This document shows positions 33,801-45,565 of a stretch of 64,000 nt of DNA, in pieces. The position numbers and the translations under genes are program-made. Every line of letters begins with the position of its first letter. The first letter of the stretch is position 1. The stretch is taken from assembly GCF_040183065.1 (NCBI RefSeq), contig NC_091118.1:204504686-204568685 (forward strand), in the 5' to 3' direction. Source of the DNA: Periplaneta americana. Taxonomy: Eukaryota; Arthropoda; Insecta; Blattodea; Blattidae. The notes under the pieces are model-generated. The model saw only the letters and a program-made list of their open reading frames with translations, was not told where the DNA came from and searched no databases.

Positions 33801-36800
33801 CTATTCTTGTTACGAATCAGTGTATCTCTAGACCTACTGATTCACCATTGTCATTATGAAATATTCATGTTAAGAATCTGAACAACTCTTGGCCTAAAGA
33901 TTCACTATTATTGTATTCGACTATTCTTTTTAAGCATCAATGTATCTCTATATCCACTGAGTCACCATTGTCCTTATGAATTATTCATGTTAAGAATCTG
34001 AACAACTCTTGACCTAAAGATTCACTATTATTGTATTCGACTATTCTTGTTACGAATCATTGTATCTCTAGACCTACTGATTCAACATTGTCATTATGAA
34101 ATATTCATGTTAAGAATCTGAACAACTCTTGGCCTAAAGATTCACTATTACTGTATTCGACTATTCTTGTTACGAATCTGTGTATCTCTAGACCTACTGA
34201 TTCACCATTGTCATTATGAAATATTCATGTTAAGAATCAGAACAACTCTTGGCCTAAAGATTCACTATTACTGTATTCGACTATTCTTGTTACGAATCTG
34301 TGTATCTCTAGACCTACTGATTCACCATTGTCATTATGAAATAATCATGTTAAGAATCTGAACAACTCTCGACCTAAAGATTCACTATTATTTTATTCGA
34401 CTATTCTTGTTACGAATCTGTGTATCTCTAGACCTACTGATTCACCATTGTCATTATGAAATATTCATGTTAAGAATCTGAACAACTCTCGACCTCAAGA
34501 TTCATTATTATTTATTCGTCTATTCTTGTTACGAATCATTGTATCTCTAGACCTACTGATTCACCATTGTCATTATGAAATATTCATGTTAAGAATGTGA
34601 ACAACTCTTGGCCTAAAGATTCACTATTACAGTATTCGACTATTCTTGTTACGAATCAGTGTATCTCTAGACCTACTGATTCACCATTGTCATTATGAAA
34701 TATTCATGTTAAGAATCTGAACAACTCTTGACCTAAAGATTCACTGTTACTGTATTCGACTATTCTTGTTACGAATCAGTGTATCTCTAGACCTACTGAT
34801 TCACCATTGTCATTATGAAATATTCATGTTAAGAATCTGAACAACTCTTGACCTAAAGATTCACTATTACTGTATTCGACTATTCTTGTTACGAATCTGT
34901 GTATCTCTAGACCTACTGATTCACCATTGTCATTATGAAATATTCATGTTAAGAATCTGAACAACTCTTGGCCTAAAGATTCACTATTACTCTATTCGAC
35001 TATTCTTGTTACGAATCAGTGTATCTCTAGACCTACTGATTCACCATTGTCATTATGAAATATTCATGTTAAGAATCTGAACAACTCTCGACCTAAACAT
35101 TCACTATTATTGTATTCGACTATTCTTGTTACGAATCAGTGTATCTCTAGGCCTACTGATTCACCATTGTCATTATGAAATATTCATGTTAAGAATCTGA
35201 ACAACTCTTGGCCTAAAGATTCACTATTATTGTATTCGACTATTCTTTTTAAGCATCAATGTATCTCTATATCCACTGAGTCACCATTGTCCTTATGAAT
35301 TATTCATGTTAAGAATTTGAACAACTCTTGACCTAAAGATTCACTATTATTGTATTCGACTATTCTTGTTACGAATCAGTGTATCTCTAGACCTACTGAT
35401 TCACCATTGTCATTATGAAATATTCATGTTAAGAATCTGAACAACTCTTGGCCTAAAGATTCGCTATTACTGTATTCGAATATTCTTGTTACGAATCAGT
35501 GTATCTCTAAACCTACTGATTCACCATTGTCATTATGAAGTATTCATGTTAAGAATCTGAACAACTCTTGGCCTAAAGATTCACTATTATTGTATTCGAC
35601 TATTCTTGTTACGAATCATTGTATCTCTAGACCTACTGATTCACCATTGTCATTATGAAATATTCATGTTAAGAATCTGAACAACTCTTGGCCTAAAGAT
35701 TCACTATTACTGTATTCGACTATTCTTGTTACGAATCTGTGTATCTCTAGACCTACTGATTCACCATTGTCATTATGAAATATTCATGTTAAGAATCAGA
35801 ACAACTCTTGGCCTAAAGATTCACTATTACTGTATTCGACTATTCTTGTTACGAATCTGTGTATCTCTAGACCTACTGATTCACCATTGTCATTATGAAA
35901 TAATCATGTTAAGAATCTGAACAACTCTCGACCTAAAGATTCACTATTATTTTATTCGACTATTCTTGTTACGAATCTGTGTATCTCTAGACCTACTGAT
36001 TCACCATTGTCATTATGAAATATTCATGTTAAGAATCTGAACAACTCTCGACCTCAAGATTCATTATTATTGTATTCGTCTATTCTTGTTACGAATCATT
36101 GTATCTCTAGACCTACTGATTCACCATTGTCATTATGAAATATTCATGTTAAGAATGTGAACAACTCTTGGCCTAAAGATTCACTATTACAGTATTCGAC
36201 TATTCTTGTTACGAATCAGTGTATCTCTAGACCTACTGATTCACCATTGTCATTATGAAATATTCATGTTAAGAATCTGAACAACTCTTGACCTAAAGAT
36301 TCACTGTTACTGTATTCGACTATTCTTGTTACGAATCAGTGTATCTCTAGACCTACTGATTCACCATTGTCATTATGAAATATTCATGTTAAGAATCTGA
36401 ACAACTCTTGACCTAAAGATTCACTATTACTGTATTCGACTATTCTTGTTACGAATCTGTGTATCTCTAGACCTACTGATTCACCATTGTCATTATGAAA
36501 TATTCATGTTAAGAATCTGAACAACTCTTGGCCTAAAGATTCACTATTACTCTATTCGACTATTCTTGTTACGAATCAGTGTATCTCTAGACCTACTGAT
36601 TCACCATTGTCATTATGAAATATTCATGTTAAGAATCTGAACAACTCTCGACCTAAACATTCACTATTATTGTATTCGACTATTCTTGTTACGAATCAGT
36701 GTATCTCTAGGCCTACTGATTCACCATTGTCATTATGAAATATTCATGTTAAGAATCTGAACAACTCTTGACCTAAAGATTCACTATTACTGTATTCGAC

Positions 36801-38249
36801 TATTCTTGTTACGAATCTGTGTATCTCTAGACCTACTGATTCACCATTGTCATTATGAAATATTCATGTTAAGAATCTGAACAACTCTTGACCCAAAGAT
36901 TCACTATTACTGTATTCGACTATTCTTGTTACGAATCAGTGTATCTCTAGACCTACTGATTCACCATTGTCATTATGAAATATTCATGTTAAGAATCTGA
37001 ACAACTCTTGGCCTAAAGATTCACTATTACTGTATTCGACTATTCTTGTTACGAATCTGTGTATCGCTAGCCCTACTGATTCACCATTGTCATTATGAAA
37101 TATTCATGTTAAGAATCTGAACAACTCTTGACCTAAAGATTCACTATTACTGTATTCGACTATTCTTGTTACGAATCAGTGTATCTCTAGACCTACTGAT
37201 TCACCATTGTCATTATGAAATATTCATGTTAAGAATCTGAACAACTCTTGGCCTAAAGATTCACTATTATTGTATTCGACTATTCTTGTTACGAATCTGT
37301 GTATCTCTAGACCTACTGATTCACCATTGTCATTATGAAATATTCATGTTAAGAATCTGAACAACTCTTGGCCTAAAGATTCACTATTATTGTATTCGAC
37401 TATTCTTGTTACGAATCAGTGTATCTCTAGACCTACTGATTCACCATTGTCATTATGAAATATTCATGTTAAGAATCTGAACAACTCTTGACCTAAAGAT
37501 TCACTATTATTGTATTCGATTATTTTTGTTAAGCATCAATGTATCTCTATTCCTACTGAGTCACCATTGTCATTATGAAATATTCATTTTAAGAATCTGA
37601 ACAACTCTCGACCTAAAGATTCACTATTATTGTATTCGATTATTCTTGTTAAGCATCAATGTATCTCTATATCCACTGAGTCACCATTGTCCTTATGAAT
37701 TATTCATGTTACGTATCTGAACAACTCGTGACCTAAATATTCACTATTATTGTATTCGATTATTCTTGTTAAGCATCAATGTATCTCTATATCCACTGAG
37801 TCACCATTGTCCTTATGAATTATTCATGTTAAGAATCAGAACAACTCGTGACCTAAAGATTCACTATTATTGTATTCGATTATTCTTGATAAGCATCAAT
37901 GTATCTCTATATCCACTGAGTCACCATTGTCCTTATGAATTATTCATGTTAAGAATCTGAACAACTCTTGACCGAAAGATTCACTATTATTGTATTCGAT
38001 TATTCTTGTTAAGCATCAACGTATCTCTATATCCACTGAGTCACCATTGTCATTATGAAATATTCATGTTGAGTAATCTGAACAAACACTGGCCTAAAGA
38101 TTCATTACTATTGTATTCCAGTATTCTTGTTAAGAATCAGTGAATCTCTATATCTACTGAGTTACTATTGTAATTATGAATTTTTCACGTTAAGAATCTT
38201 AACAACTCTTGGCCTAAAGATTCACTATTATTGTATTCAAGTATTCTTA
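27840..38249 (+). repeat. 120-bp dimeric satellite array, ~10.4 kb
   Basis: Two alternating 60-bp monomers, CTCTAGACCTACTGATTCACCATTG-type and CTCTTGACCTAAAGATTCACTATTA-type, form a 120-bp unit repeated about 87 times. Most units differ at only a few positions. From ~37500 a distinct subfamily (AAGCATCAATGTATCTCTA, CCACTGAGTCACCATTGTCC) dominates. Identical 64-codon frames at 30330, 31889, 34167 and 35726 are by-products of the repeat and not genes. Confidence 0.98.
29474..37147 (+). repeat. 3,837-bp tandem duplication inside the satellite
   Basis: Unit-specific variants recur at a constant offset of 3,837 bp: the shortened unit CTGAAAAACTCGACC (29564 and 33401), GTATCGCTAGCCC (33224 and 37061), and the four 64-codon frames. 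The match ends where TATTATTG (33310) becomes TATTACTG (37147), so the copies are about 29474-33310 and 33311-37147, directly adjacent. Within each copy a further period of 1,559 bp (or 1,319 bp across a two-dimer indel) is visible. Confidence 0.9.
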
Positions 38250-38779
38250 TTAACCCAGATATGCCTACTGTCCTATTAAAAGGACAGTTGTCAATGTTTC
38301 AAATTACCCTCTCTACAGTCAACGTATTTGCTTTTTCACAGGTGTCACTATTACTGGTCTTAATTGGAGGTTTGCTATGTGTGGTAAGACTGGTGATTAG
38401 AGTTCAAGGTCACCGTTGATTTTAAGATGTGGACGTGAGGATTGTTCGTTTATTTCAGCTATGGCATCCGAGACGCAAATCAGATAAGAATGTTAAATAT
38501 TTTTACAGTTCGGAATTATTTCACAAATTGTTGTAGATCAAATGACTCCTAATAAACATAAATATAACGTGAAACCACAATGCGTTCGAAATATCTATTC
38601 ATTGCGACATGACAATGACGAAAACTTATGTGTCCTTTTAGAAGGACAATAGGCATATCCCCATATATTTTGAAATTGTTTCGCTTTTTCAATTTTAGTG
38701 GATTTTCCCTGCATGAAAATTATCTACGTTTGAAAATTATACTACTGGCGGAATTTCATCTCAAATACAGACATATCAC

Positions 38780-39050
38780 TATAATGCAGCCTACAAATGC
38801 CACACAGAGTTCGTGTACACTCAAAATTGGGTTTCTGCCCTCTTGTCAGTCCACTGAGGTGTGTGTATATGAAGGGAAATGTTGAGACAGTGTCGGGTGT
38901 AGTTGCTGGGTGGCTAGTCGGCAGAGCGTTGGTTCGCTAAGCCAAAGGTCCCGGGATCGATAACCGGCTCCGGAACAATTTTTCCTTTGAAATTATTCAA
39001 GTCTGCTTCACAGGGAGATATACCTGAAAGCCAGATTTGCACAGCGAGGT
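38780..39050 (+). mobile_element. tRNA-cored element family 1, old copy
   Basis: It has the same order as 19140-19392: leader with CACACAGAGTTCGTGTACAC, TATATGAAGGGAAATGTTGA, a tRNA-like core (GCTGGGTGGCTAGTCGGCAG to GGGATCGATAACCGGCTCC), tail CAATTTTTCCTTTGAAATTA and AGTCTGCTTCACAGG. More diverged than the other copies. Confidence 0.75.
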
Positions 39051-39340
39051 CTGTTTACAAGTATAGGACTGGTGACGTTCTGGAGGGAGGTATTGAACGG
39101 ACATAAGTTTCTATTGTTTTTCATTTAGTATTTTTGGAAGAGGTCTTATTTGCTACCTAAATTGTCATTGTCATAACAATGTAGATTTTAGAAAATGGAC
39201 TGAAACCTGTCTTTCGACATTGCCTCAGCAATTGCTTCATTATATGTATCGTCACTTCTCTCCCAATATAACCTCCTCCTCGAAACTTCAACACTCTTTT
39301 CGCCTATTACTTATTTTTAAGTATCAATAGCAATATGGTA

Positions 39341-41270
39341 CAGTTGGGACGGTCGTTCTGTGCCGGTGTGTTTGGTTACTTGAGCAACAGAGTGAGTTTA
39401 TAGAAACACGTGACTTACCGCCTCGGCTGGGATCTGCAGCGTGTAGTGACATCATCATGCGCAGTTGGTTCCAGGATGTGCGATGAACGGCGCATTCCAC
39501 TCACAGTTGTCCAGTATCACTTATCACATCACACGTGTTATCATAATAAATACAAACTGATTATAAACATAACATGATATCCATGGTTCAATTATATAGC
39601 AATGAAGAGAAACAGACGCAATCAATATATCTAATCATCAGACAAACTTTCGATACCAGATATATCACCACCATTGTCGTCGTGATTTTCGTTATGATCA
39701 TCATCTTCATCGTCGTCGCTTTCACTACTGCTGTCTCCGCCCGTAATTATGAAGCTTTCAATTACATTTTCCATAATTCCTTCCTCTTCAATATATTCAT
39801 CTTCGATTTTTTCAACATGTTCACATACTTTTTCCCATTTTTCTACACTGACGTCATCAACCCGTTGTTGGCACAATTTCATCACTTGCTCTAATTTAAA
39901 AGTTGTGTTTTGACCGGCTACCCACTGCTTGATATCTGCCCAAATCAATTCCAATGGATTTAGCTCAGGTGAATACGGCGGCAATCTGACTACAAAGTGT
40001 CCATTCATAGCTAAGAGATTGTCAATCACGTAAGTTTTATGAAGTGGCTTATGTGTTTTAATGAGCTCGTAAAGCTCCACTTTCAGCATATTTTCCTGAA
40101 ACTGCACATTGTTTCTTCTAAGCCAGTCCTGCATATCACTTTTCTTTGAATTACTTGAGGGAGCTTTATGCAACTGCACGTTATGGTAAGGTGCGTTATC
40201 TATTATAAAAACAGATCTAGGGGGCAAATTCGGAATCAACTTTTCCGTTATCCACTTCTGGTAATTGTTGGCATTCATTTCATGATGGTAGTCTCCAGTT
40301 TTCCTGTTCGATTTAAACATCAGAAATGCGCCAGGTACAAAACTCGCTCGACCCCCTGCATGAACAATAATAAGCCTAGGTCCTTTCGAAATAGGCGCCA
40401 GTAAACCTGAGGTTTTGTCATCACTCCAATTTTTTGGTCTTGTATGCGTGCTATGAATATACGTTTCATCCTCGTATATTAGAGGCCTACCTTCTTCTCT
40501 GTATTTCTTTATTGCGCGTAAATATGATACGCGCTGTTCTCGAATATCATGCCTTTCCTGTAATACCGCTTTATTATTTCTTGTCTTCTTCCATTTAAAC
40601 CCCATATCACGTAAAATGATCTTTAAACTTGTACTACCGCCGTTAAAGTTTATGGCATCTTTTAGTTTAGGTAGCAGATTACTGACAGTGGGCACTGTTT
40701 TGTCATTTATATAAAAATTATAAATTGTCTGTCGTATAACTCATTTATCAAAATCATCAACATCTGTGATGCGTTTCGGTACACGATGAACTTTACCGGG
40801 CGTTCCAAAAGAAGTCCCTTCTTCCTCACACTGTTTCCCTTCTTTAATTATCTTTCTTATTGTTCTTTCGGGCACTTTAGTTGCTGCACTCACTCGTTCT
40901 TGCACCTTTTTCAGCGGTATTAAAAAGTCTCCAGAAGCTGCTTCACTCTTCATGAAAGAATGTATATTGTTCACAACTTCCCGAGTTTGGCTATGCAGTA
41001 TTTTTGCGCCAAGTTTAGACTGAATAGGAGGCATTTTAGTCTACACAAACACACACAACTGCAATTTGCCACGATAATAAATAAACAATATGAATATGAA
41101 CTAACTAAACTAACAAACAGCAATTATCACGCACGTGGCAGGACGATGTTACACAGCCAAGGCTTTCTGCGAGACTGGCCACTTGCCATATTCTGCGCAT
41201 GCGCGAGAGTGTAGGCTCACTGGCTAGCTACCACATGATTCTCATCGGCACAGAACGAACGTCCCAACTG
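39341..41270 (-). mobile_element. IS630/Tc1/mariner element with TA duplication
   Basis: The terminal inverted repeats match at 24 of the first 25 positions: CAGTTGGGACG, G or T, TCGTTCTGTGCCG. The element is flanked by TA (39339-39340 and 41271-41272). Length 1,930 bp with one transposase reading frame on the minus strand, occupying most of the element. It lies inside the piggyBac-like element, so the nesting order is satellite, piggyBac-like, then this. Confidence 0.93.
39631..41034 (-). pseudogene. DD82E-type Tc1/mariner transposase, one in-frame stop
   Basis: One reading frame of 467 codons from ATG at 41034 to the stop at 39631, broken only by TGA at 40743-40741 (codon 98). Codons 1-97 include a likely helix-turn-helix (VPERTIRKIIKEGK). 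After the stop the same frame continues. Catalytic motifs are LIYEDETYIH (D189), VFIIDNAPYHN (D279) and PPYSPELNPLELIW (E362). The second and third acids are separated by 82 residues, unlike the 34-41 usual for Tc1 or mariner. I recall a DD82E group named Sailor; the match is by spacing only. The last ~25 residues are Asp/Ser/Glu-rich. The transposase would cut and paste the surrounding element by its inverted repeats. The single stop suggests recent inactivation. Confidence 0.88.
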
Positions 41271-41377
41271 TACTATTCAATGACGAAAGCATTCCAGAGT
41301 TAAAACGAATTTAGCCACAGTGCATCATTCTTCAGAATAATATTAGTAGTAATAATAAACTATAATAAAATGACAAC

Positions 41378-41378
<1 letters not shown>

Positions 41379-41442
<64 letters not shown>
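41379..41442. repeat. (AAT)n microsatellite
   Basis: Uninterrupted trinucleotide run in the right part of the piggyBac-like element. Confidence 0.9.
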
Positions 41443-41677
41443 TGGAAATTACAACAATTACATTGTTTCCTTTCATGTAAGCATAGTATACAATTATTCC
41501 TCAAAATGTATGCTCATATGCCTACTGTCCTTTTAAAAGGACACCTGTTTCTAGCTCAACCAGTTACAACTAGAATGTTTCGACACCATAGAAATACTTC
41601 AGTTACATACTGCATTAAATGAGATTTGAAAAATACACAAAAATTGCAAAAAAATATTTCAGGCATATCTGTGTTAA

Positions 41678-43015
41678 GAATCAGTGTATATCTATACCAT
41701 CGGATTTGCCATTGTCTTTATGAAATATTCCTGTTAAGTATCTAAACATCTCATTGTCTAAAGATTCACTATTATTGTACTTTCTTGTTAAGAATCAGTG
41801 TATCACAATACCTAGTGATTCAGGAATGTCATTATGAAATGTTCATGTTAAATATCTGAACAACTCTTCGCCTAAAGATTCACTTTAATTTTATTCGAGT
41901 ATTTTTGTCAAGAATTATTGCATTTCTATACCTACAGATCCACGATTGTAATGATTAAATATTTATATTAATGATCCCAGCAACTCATGACCTAAAGATT
42001 CACTATTATTCAATTCTAATTTTATAGTTAACAATCAGTGTATCTCTGTACCTACGGATTCACGATTGCCATTGTGAAGTATTTTTTTAAGAATCTGTAC
42101 AGCTCAAGGCATACAGATATACGATTGATAATGTTTTTTTTTTATTAAGAATGTGTAGAGCTCTATGCTTATACATTCACGGTTGGCATTACGAAGTATT
42201 CTTATTTAGAAACAGTACATCTCTATGCGTACATAACCGTGCTTGTCATTAAAATTCTTCATACCTGGACGACTACAGATTCATGATTATTGTTTTCGAG
42301 TTTTCATTTTGAGAACAGTATATCTCTATGCCTAGAGACTCACGATTGTCATTATTAAGTATACTTTTAAGTATCTGTACATGTTTAGCCTACAGATTCA
42401 CTAATTCTAAAGTTTTACTCTTAAGAATATGTACAGCACTATGCTTATATATTTGTGATTATTGTGTTCGAGTAAACTTCCTAGCAATCAGTATATCACT
42501 AGACCTACAGATTCACTATTATTGCTTTCCTGGATTCTTCATTAGAATCAGTTTATCGTCCACACCTGTGGAGTAACGGTTAGCGCGTCTGGCCGCAAAA
42601 CCAGGTGGCCCGGGTTCGATTCCCGGTCGGGGCAAGTTACCTGGTTGAGGTTTTTTCCAGGGTTTTCCCTCAACCCAATATGAGCAAATGCTGGGTAACT
42701 TTCGGTGTTGGACCCCGGATTCATTTCACCGGCATTATCATCTTCATCTCATTCAGACGCTGTATAACCAGATATGTTGATAAAGCGTCGTAAAATAACC
42801 TACTAAAAAAATCAGTGTATCTCTAGGCCTACAGATCCACGATTATTGTATCCCAGTATTCTTGTTCAGAATCAGTATATCTCCAGGCCTACAGATTCAT
42901 GATTATTTGCTTTCCAGTCTTCCTGTTTAGAATCTATATATCTCTAGGAACACAGATTCACGATTACTGCTTTCCCGTATTCTAGTTCAGAATCTGTATG
43001 TCTATAGGCCTATAG
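41678..43015 (+). repeat. Degenerate 60-bp monomers right of the insertion
   Basis: Same monomer family as 26935-27840, strongly diverged and without a clear dimer or trimer period. Interrupted by a SINE at 42558. Confidence 0.88.
42558..42809 (+). mobile_element. tRNA-derived SINE, copy 2, inserted in satellite
   Basis: Nearly identical to 6495-6763 (GTCCACACCTGTGGAGTAAC, GGGTTCGATTCCCGG, GGGTTTTCCCTCAACCC). Flanked by 12-bp satellite sequence AATCAGTTTATC (42546-42557) and AATCAGTGTATC (42810-42821), a target duplication with one mismatch. Confidence 0.93.
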
Positions 43016-43351
43016 ATTCACGCTTGTTTTTTTTTTTCAATTATTCTTAAGATTCAGTATATCTCTACGTCTTCAGATTCATTATTAATGTTTTCGAGTA
43101 TTGTTGTTAACAATCATTGTATCTATAGGCCTATAGATTCATGATTACTGCTTTCCCGTATTCTAGTTCAGAATCAATATATCTATAGGCCTATAGACTC
43201 ACGCTTGTTTTTTTTTTCAATTCTTAAGATTCAGTATATCTCTACGTCTTCAGATTCATTATTAATGTTTTCGAGTATTGTTGTCAACAATCATTGTATC
43301 TATAGGCCTATAGATTCATGATTACTGCTTTCCCGTATTCTAGTTCAGAAT

Positions 43352-43402
<51 letters not shown>

Positions 43403-45215
43403 CCTATAGATTCACGCTTGTTTTTTTTTTAATTATTCTTGAGGTTCAGTATATCTCTACGTCTTCAGATTCAGTATTAATGTTTTCGAGTATTGTTGTT
43501 AACAATCATTGTATCTATAGGCCTATAGATTCATGATTACTGCTTTCCCGTATTCTAGTTCAGAATCAATATATCTATAGGCCTATAGATTCACGCTTGT
43601 TTTTTTTTTTCAATTATTCTTAAGATTCAGTGTATCTCTACGTCTTCAGATTCATTATTAATGTTTTCGAGTATTGTTGTTAACAATCATTGTATCTATA
43701 GGCCTATAGATTAATGATTACTGCTTTCCCGTATTCTAGTTCAGAATCAATATATCTATAGGCCTATAGATTCACGCTTGTTTTTTTTTTCAATTATTCT
43801 TAAGATTCAGTATATCTCTACGTCTTCAGATTCATTATTAATGTTTTCGAGTATTGTTGTTAACAATCATTGTATCTATAGGCCTATAGATTCATGATTA
43901 CTGCTTTCCCGTATTCTAGTTCAGAATCAATATATCTATAGGCCTATAGATTCACGCTTGTTTTTTTTTTTTCAATTCTTAAGATTCAGTGTATCTCTAC
44001 GTCTTCAGATTCATTATTAATGTTTTCGAGTATTGTTGTTAACAATCATTGTATCTATAGGCCTATAGATTCATGATTACTGCTTTCCCGTATTCTAGTT
44101 CAGAATCAATATATCTATAGGCCTATAGATTCACGCTTGTTTTTTTTTTTCAATTATTCTTAAGATTCAGTGTATCTCTAGGTCTTCAGATTCATTATTA
44201 ATGTTTTCGAGTATTGTTGTTAACAATCATTGTATCTATAGGCCTATAGATTCATGATTACTGCTTTCCCGTATTCTAGTTCAGAATCAATATATCTATA
44301 GGCCTATAGATTCACGCTTGTTTTTTTTTCAATTATTCTTAAGATTCAGTGTATCTCTACGTCTTCAGATTCATTATTAATGTTTTCGAGTATTGTTGTT
44401 AACAATCATTGTATCTATAGGCCTATAGATTCATGATTACTGCTTTCCCGTATTCTAGTTCAGAATCAAAATATCTATAGGCCTATAGATTCACGCTTGT
44501 TTTTTTTTTTCAATTATTCTTAAGATTCAGTGTATCTCTACGTCTTCAGATTCATTATTAATGTTTTCGAGTATTGTTGTTAACAATCATTGTATCTATA
44601 GGCCTATAGATTCATGATTACTGCTTTCCCGTATTCTAGTTCAGAATCAATATATCTATAGGCCTATAGATTCACGCTTGTTTTTTTTTCAATTATTCTT
44701 AAGATTCAGTGTATCTCTACGTCTTCAGATTCATTATTAATGTTTTCGAGTATTGTTGTTAACAATCATTGTATCTATAGGCCTATAGATTCATGATTAC
44801 TGCTTTCCCGTATTCTAGTTCAGAATCAAAATATCTATAGGCCTATAGATTCACGCTTGTTTTTTTTTTCAATTATTCTTAAGATTCAGTGTATCTCTAC
44901 GTCTTCAGATTCATTATTAATGTTTTCGAGTATTGTTGTTAACAATCATTGTATCTATAGGCCTATAGATTCATGATTACTGCTTTCCCGTATTCTAGTT
45001 CAGAATCAATATATCTATAGGCCTATAGATTCACGCTTTTTTTTTCAATTATTCTTAAGATTCAGTATATCTCTACGTCTTCAGATTCATTATTAATGTT
45101 TTCGAGTATTGTTGTTAACAATCATTGTATCTATAGGCCTATAGATTCACGCTTGTTTTTTTTTCGATTATTCTTATGATTCAGTATATCTCTACGCCTT
45201 CAAATTCATTATTAT
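43015..45215 (+). repeat. 180-bp trimeric satellite array, ~12 units
   Basis: Three 60-bp monomers in fixed order: one with CTATAGGCCTATAGATTCAC and a poly-T run, one with CTCTACGTCTTCAGATTCAT, one with ATGATTACTGCTTTCCCGTA. The period is 180 bp (identical phase 540 bp apart at 43561 and 44101). The poly-T run varies from about 8 to 12 and absorbs most length differences. Confidence 0.96.
43354..43400 (+). repeat. (TA)n expansion inside one satellite unit
   Basis: Where other trimer units read CAATATATCTATAGGCC, this unit has ~47 bp of TA repeat before GGCC. Confidence 0.95.
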
Positions 45216-45565
45216 TATGGGCCTAACTATGCCTTAGTTTTTTTTTTCCAACAATTGAAATGGTACAAGATTAATGAACTATAAACGTAAATTGATGAGT
45301 CAAATTCGGTGTTCTAATGGCATGTTACATTGATGTAGGTCCTCCCAACATGAAATATATTATTGCTTCTTTTGTAAAATGTCATTCTGAATCCGGTTAT
45401 TATTATATTAAGAAAATAAAAGCAACTGGACTAGGGGTAATTATGCCGAGAAATGTGTCACATTAATAACAGTGTATAATTATTAATTCCACTGGCGTTC
45501 AGTTTCTTCCGGCGGATGTTGGAAGGAATCGTAATTGCCATTGGCTTGTAATGAGCTTTTCGTAT
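45216..45565. other. Non-coding spacer between satellite and LTR element
   Basis: No gene. Its last four bases, GTAT, are the left target duplication of the LTR element. Confidence 0.5.

Larger units (their letters stand above)
38254..41673. mobile_element. piggyBac-like element with TTAA duplication
   Basis: It starts CCCAGATATGCC and ends GGCATATCTGTG (complement CACAGATATGCC). The flanks are TTAA at 38250-38253 and 41674-41677, inside the satellite motif CTTGTTAAGAATCAG. TTAA specificity and CMC-type ends fit piggyBac. The motif GCCTACTGTCCTTTTAAAAG recurs near both ends (38264, 41519) and inverted near 38630. No piggyBac transposase is present; the interior is occupied by a SINE-like unit and a Tc1/mariner-type element. 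Confidence 0.8.

Noticed and set aside
30330..35920. Four identical 64-codon frames (MLRICVSLDLL...)
   Set aside because: They are translations of satellite units, recurring because of the 1,559- and 3,837-bp duplications.
27840..38249. CRISPR-like regular array
   Set aside because: Units are contiguous homogenised 120-bp repeats without unique spacers, in a eukaryotic context.
39574..39894. 106-codon plus frame
   Set aside because: Antisense to the acidic tail of the DD82E-type transposase.
40693..40695. Start of a separate 354-codon transposase
   Set aside because: The first codon is GTG and the frame is continuous with the upstream 97 codons across one TGA, so it is one broken gene.
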